64,000 nucleotides of DNA from Brackiella oedipodis DSM 13743 (lineage in GTDB: Bacteria > Pseudomonadota > Gammaproteobacteria > Burkholderiales > Burkholderiaceae_B): assembly GCF_000621025.1 (NCBI RefSeq), contig NZ_KK211206.1, forward strand, positions 389,498-453,497. Reading direction: 5' to 3'. The position numbers and the translations under genes were made by a program. Below are positions 1 to 9,266 of the stretch, in pieces. Below the pieces are notes generated by a model. It searched no databases. It had not been told where the DNA came from and saw only the letters and a program-made list of their open reading frames with translations. Each line of letters begins with the position of its first letter. Within the stretch, counting starts at the first letter, position 1.

Positions 1-444
1 ACTGAGGCCATGGCTTTGGCGGCGGATGGCGCGCCACAATAACACTAGCATTAGTATTAATAGCAGTGCTGGTCCTAGCCACAGCACAAGAGTTTTGCCA
101 CTGAGCGGCGGTTTGTAATTAATAAATTCCCCGTAACGATCAACCATGTATTGGATGATTTGCTCATCACTTTGGCCTTGGCTGATTAACACGCGTAACT
201 GCGCCTTAATATCATCGGCCAGACCGGCCGCTGAATCGGCCACCGATTGGTTTTGACAGACTAAGCAGCGCAGGCTTTTGGCAAGGGCTTGATGACGTTT
301 TTCTTGGGCGGGTGTCAATGGCGGCAGAGGACTTTGGATTTGCGCCTGCGCTGCATTAAACAGCATAAAACCCAAGCACAGGCTCAGCCACATAACGCGT
401 AAGCCTAGCCAGCGCCAGTGAGTAGATCGTGTGGTGATAGACAT
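1..444 (-). CDS. ccmH: CcmH, cytochrome c maturation thioredoxin-like reductase (partial, 3' end outside window)
   Basis: The reading frame starts at ATG 444 and stays open for 148 codons to the window edge, so the C-terminus is missing. A signal peptide (about residues 11-35, ending near AQA) is followed by the CcmH signature LRCLVCQNQS, whose two cysteines reduce the apocytochrome haem-binding cysteines in the periplasm. A hydrophobic segment rich in Leu lies near the window edge and should be the C-terminal membrane anchor. It is the last ccm gene seen here, 18 bp after ccmG. Whether a CcmI-like TPR domain is fused on or encoded next cannot be seen. Confidence 0.93.
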   Translation of the reverse strand, partial: MSITTRSTHWRWLGLRVMWLSLCLGFMLFNAAQAQIQSPLPPLTPAQEKRHQALAKSLRCLVCQNQSVADSAAGLADDIKAQLRVLISQGQSDEQIIQYMVDRYGEFINYKPPLSGKTLVLWLGPALLLILMLVLLWRAIRRQSHGLS

Positions 445-462
445 AGCGATAATCCTTTACGG

Positions 463-996
463 CTACGGTTGTTGCGCCAAGGCTTTTTTAATGGCGGGCA
501 TCAGTTCTTGCTGCCAGGCCGCTTGATCAAAAGCACCGACATGACGATAAGTAATAATGCCTTGTGCATTAATGACATAGGTCTCGGGCACGCCATACAC
601 CCCGAGTTCAAAGCCCAAGCGCCCTTGCTGATCTTCGACAATCAGGTCATAAGGGTCGCCCCTGTCACTTAACCACATGAGCGCCGCACTCGGTTGATCC
701 TTATAATTGAGCCCTACCAGTCTGACATCGGCAGGCAAGCGTTGACTCACAAAAATCTCATGCTCGGCGAGGCAGGCTTGACACCATGAAGCCCAGACAT
801 TGAGGACATGCACCTGGCCCTTAAATAAGGACTGATCGAGCACTTGTTGCTTCTGTTTGAGGTTCGGTAAGGTAAACGCCGGCATGGCTTTGCCGATCAG
901 GGCAGATTGTAGCGGTTGTTGGGTACGCGTCAGTCCAAAGCCTAACAATAGCATCAAGCCCAGTAAGACCAATAAGGGCCAAAAACGTTTAAGCAT
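463..996 (-). CDS. ccmG: CcmG/DsbE thiol:disulfide interchange protein
   Basis: A 177-residue membrane-anchored thioredoxin-fold protein with one N-terminal membrane helix (about residues 5-22). The active site is WCQAC at residues 71-75 within WASWCQAC, and the cis-proline loop is GVPET near 135-139. CcmG keeps the CcmH and apocytochrome thiols reduced for haem ligation in the periplasm. Most CcmG proteins have Pro after the first cysteine, whereas this one has Gln. The start overlaps the end of ccmF by 8 bp, which points to translational coupling inside the ccm operon. Confidence 0.95.
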   Translation of the reverse strand: MLKRFWPLLVLLGLMLLLGFGLTRTQQPLQSALIGKAMPAFTLPNLKQKQQVLDQSLFKGQVHVLNVWASWCQACLAEHEIFVSQRLPADVRLVGLNYKDQPSAALMWLSDRGDPYDLIVEDQQGRLGFELGVYGVPETYVINAQGIITYRHVGAFDQAAWQQELMPAIKKALAQQP

Positions 997-2968
997 GGGG
1001 CGTTCCTTTTTTGGTGGTAGAGGTGGTCGGCGCTGGTGTGCGTTTAATACCGCGCCAAGACAATAAGGCCGCTAAGGCCATCATGATAAAACCTGCCCAG
1101 ACCCAATTCATCAATGGTTTGTCATATAAGCGCACGGTCCAAGGGCTTTTGGCAAAGTCGTCCCCCTGCATTTCGCCCATACTCATATAGAGATCCCGAA
1201 GTAAGCCGCGACTTAAATCGGTCTCGGTAGTCGGTTCACCCCCCGAGAAGTATTGGCGCTTTTCGGGACGTAAGTAAGCCAGCTGACGACCGTTTTTACT
1301 CAAGACAAAATGACCAATCAGGCCTTGATAATTAGCGCCGCGTTTGCCTTCTAAGTGCTTAAAGTTGACCTCATAACCACCAATGTTTAGGGTTTGTTGT
1401 GGATAAATCACGCGATTGTATTCCTGGCCATAGTTATTGGCCGCGAGTGCACCGATGATAAACACAGCTAAGCCAAAATGCCCTAAACACATGCCCAAAA
1501 AAGATCTCGGCAAGCGCCAGATGGCCTGATGTTGCCGTCGCATGCGGTCAAGCACTTGGTAAAGACTGGTTAAGGCCAACCAAAGCGCCGCGCTAAAGCC
1601 GAGCGCTATCCAGAGCGAATAATCAGCCACATCGCTCCAACACAATGGCAAGAGTAGACCCACCACGAGAGCCGGTAGCAACGGCACGAGAAGATCCTTG
1701 CGCATGCGGGTGACGGTGTCAAACTTCCAGCGGGCAAATAAACCAAAGGGTAATAGCAATAAGAGGATTAGAAACAAAGGCGCCAAGACCGATTCAAAAT
1801 ACGGCGCGCCCACGGAAAACTGGCCGATATTAAAGGCTTCGGTAAAGAGTGGAAATAAGGTGCCCACTAACACGGTGACGCAAGCGACCACCAAGAGCAC
1901 GTTATTGAGTAACAAAAATGATTCCCGAGAAAACAGTGCAAACCCCTGGGCGTTTTTTTGTAATTTGGGCGCGCGCCAGGCATACAGACTAAGGGCTAGA
2001 CCAATCACCACAAATAAAAAGGCCAAGATAAACACACCGCGGGTGGCATCGCTGGCAAAGGCATGCACCGAGGTGAGCACTCCCGAGCGCACTAAGAACG
2101 TGCCTAACAAGGAAAAAGCAAAGGCTGCAATGCTTAGCAATAGGGTCCAATGGCGAAAGACTTGGCGTTTTTCTGCGACCAGTAAGCAATGGATGAGCGC
2201 GGTGAGACAAAACCATGGCATGAGCGAGGCGTTTTCTACGGGATCCCAAAACCACCAGCTGCCCCAGCCGAGCTCATAATACGCCCACATACTGCCAATC
2301 AAAATACCGAGTGACAAACAGCCCCAAGCGCCTAAAGCCCAGGGACGGCAGTGACGCGCCCAGGCTCTATCGGCTGTGCCAGTGATTAAGGCCGCCATCG
2401 ACAGAGCAAACACCGGTGTCGTGCCCACGTAGCCCAGATACAGCAGCGGCGGGTGGACGATTAGCCCAATATCCTGCAATAAAGGATTAAGATCCGCGCC
2501 TTCGGGCACGGCATTGGGTAAGAGCTCAAAGGGACTGGAGCCCGTAAAAATAAATAGCAGAATGCCCGCCATAATGGCGTTGATGACCGCCAAGGCATTG
2601 AGGGCCATAGGCTGCTCGAGCCTGGCCGACCACCACAAAAAGACTTGATTACACAGCGCGAGCAATAAGGACCAAAATAGTAGAGAGCCTTCGTGACCGC
2701 CCCAGGCAGCGGCAAATTTATAAAATAAGGGCAGATGACTATTAGAATTCTGTGCTACATAGCGGACATAGAATTGGTCGTTCAACAACAGACTGAGCAG
2801 GCACACAAAGGCTAACAAGACACAAAGGTTAGTGACGGTCGTACCAAGCTTGACGAGGGCCATTAGGTGCACTCGCTGTTGCGCCGCATACAGGGCGCAG
2901 ACGGTCATAAACGCCGCTAACAAAATTCCCAATAAGAGCGCAAAACTGCCTAAATTCACAAAAATCAT
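989..2968 (-). CDS. ccmF: CcmF, cytochrome c haem lyase subunit
   Basis: A 659-residue polytopic membrane protein of the haem handling family. It has the tryptophan-rich WWD motif at about residues 235-252 (GWGSWWFWDPVENASLMPW) and conserved histidine segments (GHEGS near 91, VHPP near 171) that hold haem. CcmF takes haem from holo-CcmE and, with CcmH, attaches it to CXXCH motifs. The length is usual for the family. It overlaps ccmE by 4 bp and ccmG by 8 bp, so it is embedded in the operon. Confidence 0.97.
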   Translation of the reverse strand: MIFVNLGSFALLLGILLAAFMTVCALYAAQQRVHLMALVKLGTTVTNLCVLLAFVCLLSLLLNDQFYVRYVAQNSNSHLPLFYKFAAAWGGHEGSLLFWSLLLALCNQVFLWWSARLEQPMALNALAVINAIMAGILLFIFTGSSPFELLPNAVPEGADLNPLLQDIGLIVHPPLLYLGYVGTTPVFALSMAALITGTADRAWARHCRPWALGAWGCLSLGILIGSMWAYYELGWGSWWFWDPVENASLMPWFCLTALIHCLLVAEKRQVFRHWTLLLSIAAFAFSLLGTFLVRSGVLTSVHAFASDATRGVFILAFLFVVIGLALSLYAWRAPKLQKNAQGFALFSRESFLLLNNVLLVVACVTVLVGTLFPLFTEAFNIGQFSVGAPYFESVLAPLFLILLLLLPFGLFARWKFDTVTRMRKDLLVPLLPALVVGLLLPLCWSDVADYSLWIALGFSAALWLALTSLYQVLDRMRRQHQAIWRLPRSFLGMCLGHFGLAVFIIGALAANNYGQEYNRVIYPQQTLNIGGYEVNFKHLEGKRGANYQGLIGHFVLSKNGRQLAYLRPEKRQYFSGGEPTTETDLSRGLLRDLYMSMGEMQGDDFAKSPWTVRLYDKPLMNWVWAGFIMMALAALLSWRGIKRTPAPTTSTTKKGTPHA

Positions 2969-3465
2969 GGTTGCGCCTTTTTCACTTCTTCAGGGTGGAT
3001 GGTTTTGTCTTCTTCAGTCAGGGGCACGGCGCCATGCGTGTATTTATTATGCATTTCAGTGGCGGCTTTGGCCACTTCGGGCGGCATGTAGTTCTCATCA
3101 TGTTTGGCAAAGACGCGATTGGCGATAAAGCGTTCGCCATCCCATTGGCCCTCTAGTACCGCACCCTGCCCTTCACCAAAAAGATCGGGCAGTAGGCCTT
3201 CATAGACCACAGGAATGGCGGCTTTATCATCGATCAAGTCAAATTCAATGCGCACCGAGCCATGGTGCTTATGCAAAGAGCCTCTAGCCACGAGTCCACC
3301 GACGCGCATGGCTTGATGACGCGCCACGGCCTGGTTACGCACATCGCTAGGCGTATGAAAAAACACCATATTTTGGCGCAAGGCATTGACCACGAGGGCG
3401 CTACAGGTGCCGATGACCACTAGCAAAGCCAAGAGCCAAAGCCAGCGTTTTTGTCGTTTTGTCAT
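2965..3465 (-). CDS. ccmE: CcmE, periplasmic haem chaperone
   Basis: A 166-residue protein with one N-terminal membrane helix (about residues 8-28) and an OB-fold periplasmic domain. The covalent haem-binding histidine is H122 in the segment AKHDENYMPP, followed by the conserved Tyr126. CcmE receives haem from the CcmABCD complex and carries it to CcmF. It overlaps both ccmD and ccmF by 4 bp (ATGA type junctions). The C-terminal tail is charged and probably disordered. Confidence 0.96.
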   Translation of the reverse strand: MTKRQKRWLWLLALLVVIGTCSALVVNALRQNMVFFHTPSDVRNQAVARHQAMRVGGLVARGSLHKHHGSVRIEFDLIDDKAAIPVVYEGLLPDLFGEGQGAVLEGQWDGERFIANRVFAKHDENYMPPEVAKAATEMHNKYTHGAVPLTEEDKTIHPEEVKKAQP

Positions 3466-3650
3466 AAATGATTCGCCTTTTTTGCGGACAATTGTCGGAT
3501 CCGACGCAAGCGTTGCTGCGTTTTTTTCTTAAAAAAAGTCAGGCTCAGCCCCTCGATCACCACACAAATGAGGCACAGGAAAAAAGCTGACCAGACGTAC
3601 ACGCCCTGCCCTGACATACTTAAAAAATCCCTGAAGGATGGCCACTGCAT
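3462..3650 (-). CDS. ccmD: CcmD, haem exporter small subunit
   Basis: A 62-residue protein with one membrane helix at about residues 16-35 and a basic C-terminal half (KKKTQQRLRRIR), the usual plan of CcmD. It stabilises the CcmC-CcmE haem-loading complex. Identification rests on size, topology and position between ccmC (2-bp gap) and ccmE (4-bp overlap), since sequence conservation in CcmD is low. Confidence 0.9.
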   Translation of the reverse strand: MQWPSFRDFLSMSGQGVYVWSAFFLCLICVVIEGLSLTFFKKKTQQRLRRIRQLSAKKANHL

Positions 3651-3652
3651 GA

Positions 3653-4429
3653 TTATTCCTTGCTATTGAGTACGAGCGCTTGCGCCCAAGCGGTATGGGC
3701 GTATTTGTTGAGGACTAATAAGCGCGCACGCTTGAGAATCATGGCAATGGCATAGGCCCAGAGCGCCAGGCTCATCAAAACGAGCGCATGCAACATATCA
3801 GAATGAATACTAATCCCCCTACTCACACTGATACTGGCACCTTGGTGTAGGGTATTCCACCAACGCACCGAAAAATAAATAATCGGCACATTAAAGACAC
3901 CGACAATCGACCATAATGCAGCTACTAAATTAGCTCTGGCCTCACTGCGAATGCTTTGTAATAAGGCCATTAGCCCTAGGTATAAAAACAGCAGTAAGAG
4001 CATGGAAGTGAGTCGCGCATCCCACACCCAATAAGTACCCCAAGTGGGTTTACCCCAAATCGCCCCCGTCAGCAATGAAAGCGCACAAATCATGGTGCCC
4101 GTCGGCACCATGGCGCGCACCATCAGAATCGAGGTCTGGGTCCGCCAAACTATATAAATCACCGACCAAAACGCCATCGCCACATAAATAATCATGGCTA
4201 CCCAACTACAAGGCACATGCAAAAACATAATGCGATAGCTATGGCCTTGGACCGCATCGATGGGTGCCCACCACAAGCCATAAACGCAAGCGATCAAGGC
4301 CAAGACCATAGCAAGACACAAGGCCAGGGTCGATATTTTTTGGGCTATCCCCTGAAAATACATGGGACTCGCAAAACGCCGCCAGCGCTGAGCTTTGGGC
4401 GCCGTCGGCGGCACTGGTTTTATAGACAT
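3653..4429 (-). CDS. ccmC: CcmC, haem delivery membrane protein
   Basis: A 258-residue membrane protein with about six helices. The tryptophan-rich periplasmic motif (WGKPTWGTYWVWDARLTS, about residues 125-142) and the conserved histidine in FLHVP (H71) and a second one near IHSDMLH are the haem-binding features of CcmC. It loads haem onto CcmE. The N-terminus carries about 35 extra hydrophilic residues before the first helix. It sits 3 bp after ccmB and 2 bp before ccmD. Confidence 0.96.
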   Translation of the reverse strand: MSIKPVPPTAPKAQRWRRFASPMYFQGIAQKISTLALCLAMVLALIACVYGLWWAPIDAVQGHSYRIMFLHVPCSWVAMIIYVAMAFWSVIYIVWRTQTSILMVRAMVPTGTMICALSLLTGAIWGKPTWGTYWVWDARLTSMLLLLFLYLGLMALLQSIRSEARANLVAALWSIVGVFNVPIIYFSVRWWNTLHQGASISVSRGISIHSDMLHALVLMSLALWAYAIAMILKRARLLVLNKYAHTAWAQALVLNSKE

Positions 4430-4432
4430 GCT

Positions 4433-5080
4433 CTACTCATAAGTGGTTTTGATGGCAAAACGCGCGGCCCAAGGTAAAAAGAACCATGACAAAATTGCCA
4501 GCGCCAGCAATAATTGCACATCAATGACATAATTTTCTTGCAGTGAACCTGTCGCAAAAATCAAAGCAGGCACACAAAGCGGTAAATACAATAAGGCCGC
4601 GAGTAAGCTTTGTGCCAAGCCTACCGTCAGGGCGGCCGCCAAGGTGGCCACGGCTGTGAGCACCAACGAAAACAGCAGCAACAAGGGCAAAAGTCGCAGG
4701 ATCTTTAGCGCCGCAAAATGGTATTGCAAGGCAACGAGCAGCGCCGCCAACAATAAAGGCAAGCCCACGCAGATAAAGTGCGCCAGCATTTTGCTATAAA
4801 TTAAATACAGCGCGTCCAGGGGCGACATCAGCATTTGCGCTAAGCTACCGTCAGCAAAATCGTCCTCAAATAATAAGGACAAGGACAGTAAATTGGCTAA
4901 TAAAGCCGCAATCATCAGCACGCCCAAGCCTATTTTTTGTAAAAAAACAGGATCCGCACTGATCGCGATCGGAAATAAAGCGGCCACCATGACCAAGAAA
5001 AACACCGCTCGATAAATCGCAGTGCGGTTTTTTAGCATGAGTTGCACTTCACGACCTGTCAAGGCCAGCAATACGCTCAT
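4433..5080 (-). CDS. ccmB: CcmB, ABC transporter permease for haem maturation
   Basis: A 215-residue hydrophobic protein with about six membrane helices, the normal CcmB size. Early residues (LTGREVQLMLKNR) and the segment FEDDFADGSLAQMLMSP match the conserved N-terminal half of the family. With CcmA it forms the ATPase that releases holo-CcmE from CcmC. Gaps to ccmA and ccmC are 3 bp each. Confidence 0.95.
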   Translation of the reverse strand: MSVLLALTGREVQLMLKNRTAIYRAVFFLVMVAALFPIAISADPVFLQKIGLGVLMIAALLANLLSLSLLFEDDFADGSLAQMLMSPLDALYLIYSKMLAHFICVGLPLLLAALLVALQYHFAALKILRLLPLLLLFSLVLTAVATLAAALTVGLAQSLLAALLYLPLCVPALIFATGSLQENYVIDVQLLLALAILSWFFLPWAARFAIKTTYE

Positions 5081-5083
5081 GAT

Positions 5084-5758
5084 TTAAAGACTCCTGCTAA
5101 GGTCAACCACAGCCGTTGGCCTATCTAGGCCTAAGCGTTGGACAGATAAATGCACACAAGGTTCAGTGTGACTGACAATAATCACGGCGCCTTGCGCCGC
5201 TACATACGCTTCGATCCAGGCTTCTAAGCGCTGCACGGCGACCTGATCCAGGGAGTTAAAGGGTTCATCCAATAACCATAAGCGGCGTGCCGGGAATAAA
5301 CGCAAACGCGCCAGCGCCACTTGCTTTTGTTGCCCCTGCGAGAGCATACCAGCAGGCTCATCTAAAAAAAGTGCTAAGCCCACTTCTTGTGCCCAGGCTT
5401 GTAAAGCCTCTTGGCGATACGGTGCCCGCGCCCAGAGGGCTTGACGTTGTATATTGTCACGCACACTGAGTTGCGGATTGACGGCGTTTTGTTGGCGACA
5501 GTAATGGAATAAACCGCGTTGCGCGGCTTGAGCAGGCGTCAGCGGCTGTTGCTCGGCATCATACCAAATCACTTGCCCTTGATGACTTTGACAGAGCCCG
5601 CTTAACACATCCAGTAGCGAACTCTTGCCACTACCATTGGCACCATGCAAATGCCAGAGCTGAGAGGGTTTGATCTCAACACTTAGGTCAGAAAATAAAC
5701 AACGATCACGACGGCTTAAGCCAAGATGCTGTGCGGATAAGACCAAATTATGACTCAC
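5084..5758 (-). CDS. ccmA: CcmA, ABC transporter ATP-binding protein (GTG start inside the end of torD)
   Basis: An ABC ATPase with Walker A GANGSGKS (residues 39-46), the signature LSQGQ (138-142) and Walker B LLDEP (161-165). The frame is open further upstream to 5941, but those residues are basic, proline-rich and unlike CcmA. They lie opposite the low-complexity tail of torD. A GTG at 5758 gives MSHNLVLSAQHLGL and a 224-residue protein, close to the family size, and overlaps the torD stop by 11 bp. No strong ribosome-binding site precedes it, so translation may depend on coupling to torD. ATP hydrolysis by CcmAB drives release of haem-loaded CcmE. Confidence 0.9.
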   Translation of the reverse strand: MSHNLVLSAQHLGLSRRDRCLFSDLSVEIKPSQLWHLHGANGSGKSSLLDVLSGLCQSHQGQVIWYDAEQQPLTPAQAAQRGLFHYCRQQNAVNPQLSVRDNIQRQALWARAPYRQEALQAWAQEVGLALFLDEPAGMLSQGQQKQVALARLRLFPARRLWLLDEPFNSLDQVAVQRLEAWIEAYVAAQGAVIIVSHTEPCVHLSVQRLGLDRPTAVVDLSRSL

Positions 5759-6608
5759 CTGGCTGGGATTGGGGGCGGCTTGACGTGCGCGATGCAGTGT
5801 CAGGATGAGCCGGGGCTTGGACCTCGTCTCGTGTCTGGGTTTGTTGACCATCTGCAGAGGTGTTGTCAGCCTTGGCAGTCTGGGCGGTCTTGGCAGTATT
5901 CGCTGTAGCCGCGCTAGCAGTGGCCTGAGCACTCTCTTCACCCTCTTCGCCCTGCAAACTATGGGCGTCGCTGCGAATATAGTTAAGCAATAAGCGCCCC
6001 ATGGCAGGATAAAAGCGATAGCTAAGATTCGGTACCGCCTCTAGACGCGCCACCCAAGCGGGCAACCATGGCAAGAGTGCTTGCGCTAAAAATTCATACT
6101 GTTGCTCAGTCTGGCACTTAATGTCCAGGGGTTGATCAAGCGTTGCCACCTGCTGGCACCAGTCTGCCATCACGGCCAAATAGACAGCGAGATGATCTGC
6201 CGGTTCCTTAAAATCAGGATGCAATTGCAGCTGATTGCCCTGCAAGAATTGGCGCATGCGCGCACTGGTATCGCCATACAACTGATGGTTTTGATCCAAA
6301 TAAAAAGACGCATAGGGCAAGGCTGACTGTTTTTTGTCTAACAAAAAACAAGAAGCAAAATCGGCCATTAAATGCACTCTTTCGTCCTCCGTGCCTTGCA
6401 GATTGGCGCTAAACGCTTGCAATTGCTCCGCTTGTTCGGCAAAACCGAGTGACTTCAGCACAGCCAATAAGGCGTTCGCGCCCCCTGTACGATAAAAAGC
6501 AAAGGCGTCTTTGGACAGTTCGCGGGCAAAAACGCCTGCAAACCAACCATAAAAAGCGGCTCGTTGCTGATTAATTTGCTGCCAATGTTGCTGTAATTGT
6601 GGATCCAT
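5748..6608 (-). CDS. torD: TorD-family chaperone for the TMAO reductase, with an unusual low-complexity tail
   Basis: Residues 1 to about 215 match the all-helical TorD/DmsD chaperone family, including the conserved segment LPYASFYLD. TorD proteins bind the molybdoenzyme apoprotein and its twin-arginine signal until cofactor insertion is complete. The family is normally about 200 residues. This one has 286 because of a C-terminal tail of roughly 70 residues rich in Ala, Thr, Gln and Ser (for example ATANTAKTAQTAKADN). The tail DNA overlaps the open upstream part of the ccmA frame. It follows torA by 97 bp. The substrate assignment comes from the neighbouring torA. Confidence 0.88.
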   Translation of the reverse strand: MDPQLQQHWQQINQQRAAFYGWFAGVFARELSKDAFAFYRTGGANALLAVLKSLGFAEQAEQLQAFSANLQGTEDERVHLMADFASCFLLDKKQSALPYASFYLDQNHQLYGDTSARMRQFLQGNQLQLHPDFKEPADHLAVYLAVMADWCQQVATLDQPLDIKCQTEQQYEFLAQALLPWLPAWVARLEAVPNLSYRFYPAMGRLLLNYIRSDAHSLQGEEGEESAQATASAATANTAKTAQTAKADNTSADGQQTQTRDEVQAPAHPDTASRTSSRPQSQPGES

Positions 6609-6643
6609 AACTATTTATGCTAAGAAGAAGACGCTATCAGTAT

Positions 6644-6672
6644 GGCACAAGACAAGCCTCGGGTCTTGTGCC
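6644..6672 (-). other. Intercistronic hairpin between torA and torD
   Basis: Perfect 10-bp inverted repeat GGCACAAGAC / GTCTTGTGCC with a 9-nt loop. There is no T-run on the minus strand after it, so it is not a normal terminator. It may stabilise the upstream torCA message or reduce readthrough into torD and ccm, giving more enzyme than chaperone. Confidence 0.55.
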
Positions 6673-6705
6673 TATTCAATCTATGATCAAGCGAGGTTCA
6701 AAGCG

Positions 6706-9249
6706 CTATGAGGCTTTGGCGGGTGCCGAGACGGCGGGTTTACGCACGACATTGCCGCGAATATCGACCTCGGTCGGGCCCCCAAAAGACGTAACCGGTG
6801 GCACCGGACCGCGGAATAGCTCGACCTCTACTAGGCAAGTATTCGGACTAGGACCCTGCGCCAATTGCGAGGTACCGACATCGATGGTCAAGGTATTCGG
6901 ATCGCCATAGGTATCCAGTGCACCGATTTCAGGGCCTGTCGGACCATACCACGCGCCCTCTTGAATGCGCACCACGCCTTTAGGGAAATTATCAGAGACC
7001 ACTAACCCTGCCAACAACTGACCGCGATCATTGAACACGCGCACCAAATCGCCGGATTTCAGACCACGGCTTTTAGCATCTTCAGGGCCCATATAAATCG
7101 GCTCCCGACCTTGCACGGTATAGACCGCACGGCGGTGTTCAGACTCGTTCGTTTGTGAGTGCAAACGAGTATCTGGGTGCACGGATTGTAACCATAACGG
7201 GTGTTTATCTGAGCCCGGACCGCCATGTGAGCGTTCCGTTTTTTCCATCCAAATCGGATGACCTGGACAATCCTCATAACCAAAACTGGCGATACGACGA
7301 CTATAAATTTCAATATAACCAGATGGCGTGCCTAAGGCGTTGACCTCAGGATCTTCGCGGAAATCGGCATGGCGCACCCAATTGTCACCATCTGGGAAGA
7401 GCACGTAGCCTTTTTTCCAGAATTCATCAAACGGTGGCATTTCGATTTCTTTGCCAGCGTTTTCTGAACGACATTCTTCGTAAAGGTGACGAACCCACTG
7501 CATCTCATTCATATTGCGGCAGTACTCAATGTCGCGATTCATGCGACGCGCAAAATCCCGCCAAATTTCAAAATCAGAGCGCGAGTGATAGAGCGGATCG
7601 ACTAATTTATGCATGGCAATAATGCCACGGTTAGAGTAAGAACCGTAAGCATCGATGTCATTGCGTTCGTATGGCGTACACGCTGGCAAGACAATATCCG
7701 CAAAACGGCAGGTCGCGGTCCAGTTATAATCAACCGTCACTACAGTTTCGAGCTGTAAATAAGCCCGTTTCATGCGGTTGCGATCTTGTTGGCGATGCCA
7801 TTGATTACACCCAGAAAAGACAGCCATTTTGTAAGGTGGCAAGGTGACTTCAGAGCCGTTGTATTTGATTTTTTGGCCAGGATTGAGCAAGGCATCAATC
7901 ACCCGCGAGACCGGCACGACAGAGCTGTAGCCTTTATAGTCGGTATTGTTATGTTTTGGTGTACGGCCCGTATCGAGGTTAAGCGGGAAACTGCCGGGCA
8001 TAGAGGCTCCCGTGGAATTCACACCCACTGAACTATAGTGGTGCGAATAACTAATGCCGCCACCTGGCAGGCCAATTTGCCCTAACATCGTGGCCAAGAT
8101 GGCGCCCATCCAGTACGGTTGCTCACCGTGTTGCTGACGTTGAATGGCCCAACCAAACATGAGTTGCGTGCGGCCTTTGGCCATGAGACGCGCCAAGGCA
8201 CGGATATCATCAGCTTTGACACCGCAGATTTTTTCGGCCCATTCTGGCGTTTTTTCTACCTTATCAAGGGTTTTACCCATTAAATACGGCGTAAAATCCT
8301 CAAAACCAATGGCATAGGTGTCGATGAATTTCTGATCATAGAGCTTCTCGGTATACAGGGTGTGTGCCAAAGCCAACATAAAGGCCACATCGGTCAATGG
8401 ATTGACATAAATATGATCACAGCCCAAGAAGTTCTGGGTTTTGGTTTTGACAGGGTCAATCGTGATGACCTTAATCTTACCCTCAGCAACGCGTTGTTTG
8501 AGTTTTTCTAGATAGGCAAAGGCCTCGTGGGTCTCGGTGTTCCAACCGACTTGGAGGTTTTTGACGGCATCATTGGCCCAGAAAATCAAGGTCTCGGTTT
8601 CTTTGAGGATAATGTCCCATGAGGTGCCTTGCGAATAGACCTCGGTGGACCCTAGGACATAGGGCATAATCACTTGACCGGCACCTGTTGAGTAGTCACC
8701 GGCCGTACCGACGCCATGCCCATGCATGCCCATGGCGCGCAACATATGATTACCACAACTATGCACTTGACCGACTGAGCGCCAGCCCACATTACCAATA
8801 TGTAAGGCCCATGGACCGTAGTCGTTTTGGATGCGTTCGAGCTCATCATACACAAGGTCCAAGGCCTCGTCCCAACTGACGCGGATAAAGCGGTTATCCC
8901 CTCGTTGTGAGCGATCGCTGTCTTGGCGTTTGCGATACCAATCGAGACGCACCATAGGGTAACGCACGCGTGATGCACTATAAATAACATCCAGCGTACC
9001 ATCCAAAATCGGCGTTGGATGCTTATCAAATTCAAATGGTTTGATCTCTACCACACGGTCACCGACCACGTGCGCTCTAAAGGCGCCCCAGTGTGCACCC
9101 GACATTAACCAGCGACCAGGACCGCTAGGCGCGGCCGCGGCGCCCTGCTCTTGCGCTTGGACAATCGATGAGCCCAAGACATAACTTGGAACCAAGGTGG
9201 CCGCCGCAGAGGCGGCTAAATTTTTTAGAAATTGACGACGTGTCTGCAT
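6706..9249 (-). CDS. torA: TorA, trimethylamine-N-oxide reductase (molybdopterin catalytic subunit)
   Basis: An 847-residue periplasmic molybdoenzyme of the DMSO reductase family, the same size as E. coli TorA. The chosen ATG (9249) begins [11 protein letters not shown], a twin-arginine signal; the frame is open for 7 more codons upstream but these would displace the signal. The segment [18 protein letters not shown] contains the serine expected to ligate molybdenum (S187 here). There is no iron-sulfur motif at the mature N-terminus, as in TorA/DorA/BisC. It receives electrons from the neighbouring TorC. DMSO or biotin sulfoxide as substrate cannot be excluded, but a pentahaem TorC partner favours TMAO. 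Confidence 0.92.
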   Translation of the reverse strand: MQTRRQFLKNLAASAAATLVPSYVLGSSIVQAQEQGAAAAPSGPGRWLMSGAHWGAFRAHVVGDRVVEIKPFEFDKHPTPILDGTLDVIYSASRVRYPMVRLDWYRKRQDSDRSQRGDNRFIRVSWDEALDLVYDELERIQNDYGPWALHIGNVGWRSVGQVHSCGNHMLRAMGMHGHGVGTAGDYSTGAGQVIMPYVLGSTEVYSQGTSWDIILKETETLIFWANDAVKNLQVGWNTETHEAFAYLEKLKQRVAEGKIKVITIDPVKTKTQNFLGCDHIYVNPLTDVAFMLALAHTLYTEKLYDQKFIDTYAIGFEDFTPYLMGKTLDKVEKTPEWAEKICGVKADDIRALARLMAKGRTQLMFGWAIQRQQHGEQPYWMGAILATMLGQIGLPGGGISYSHHYSSVGVNSTGASMPGSFPLNLDTGRTPKHNNTDYKGYSSVVPVSRVIDALLNPGQKIKYNGSEVTLPPYKMAVFSGCNQWHRQQDRNRMKRAYLQLETVVTVDYNWTATCRFADIVLPACTPYERNDIDAYGSYSNRGIIAMHKLVDPLYHSRSDFEIWRDFARRMNRDIEYCRNMNEMQWVRHLYEECRSENAGKEIEMPPFDEFWKKGYVLFPDGDNWVRHADFREDPEVNALGTPSGYIEIYSRRIASFGYEDCPGHPIWMEKTERSHGGPGSDKHPLWLQSVHPDTRLHSQTNESEHRRAVYTVQGREPIYMGPEDAKSRGLKSGDLVRVFNDRGQLLAGLVVSDNFPKGVVRIQEGAWYGPTGPEIGALDTYGDPNTLTIDVGTSQLAQGPSPNTCLVEVELFRGPVPPVTSFGGPTEVDIRGNVVRKPAVSAPAKAS

Positions 9250-9266
9250 AAACTGACTCTCTAAGA

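Noticed and set aside
1698-2279. Long plus-strand open frame opposite ccmF
   Set aside because: It is the antisense shadow of a clear ccmF gene, with basic composition and no family features.
5759-5941. N-terminal extension of the ccmA frame
   Set aside because: The 61 extra residues are basic and Pro-rich, have no CcmA similarity, and lie inside torD. The GTG at 5758 gives the normal protein length.
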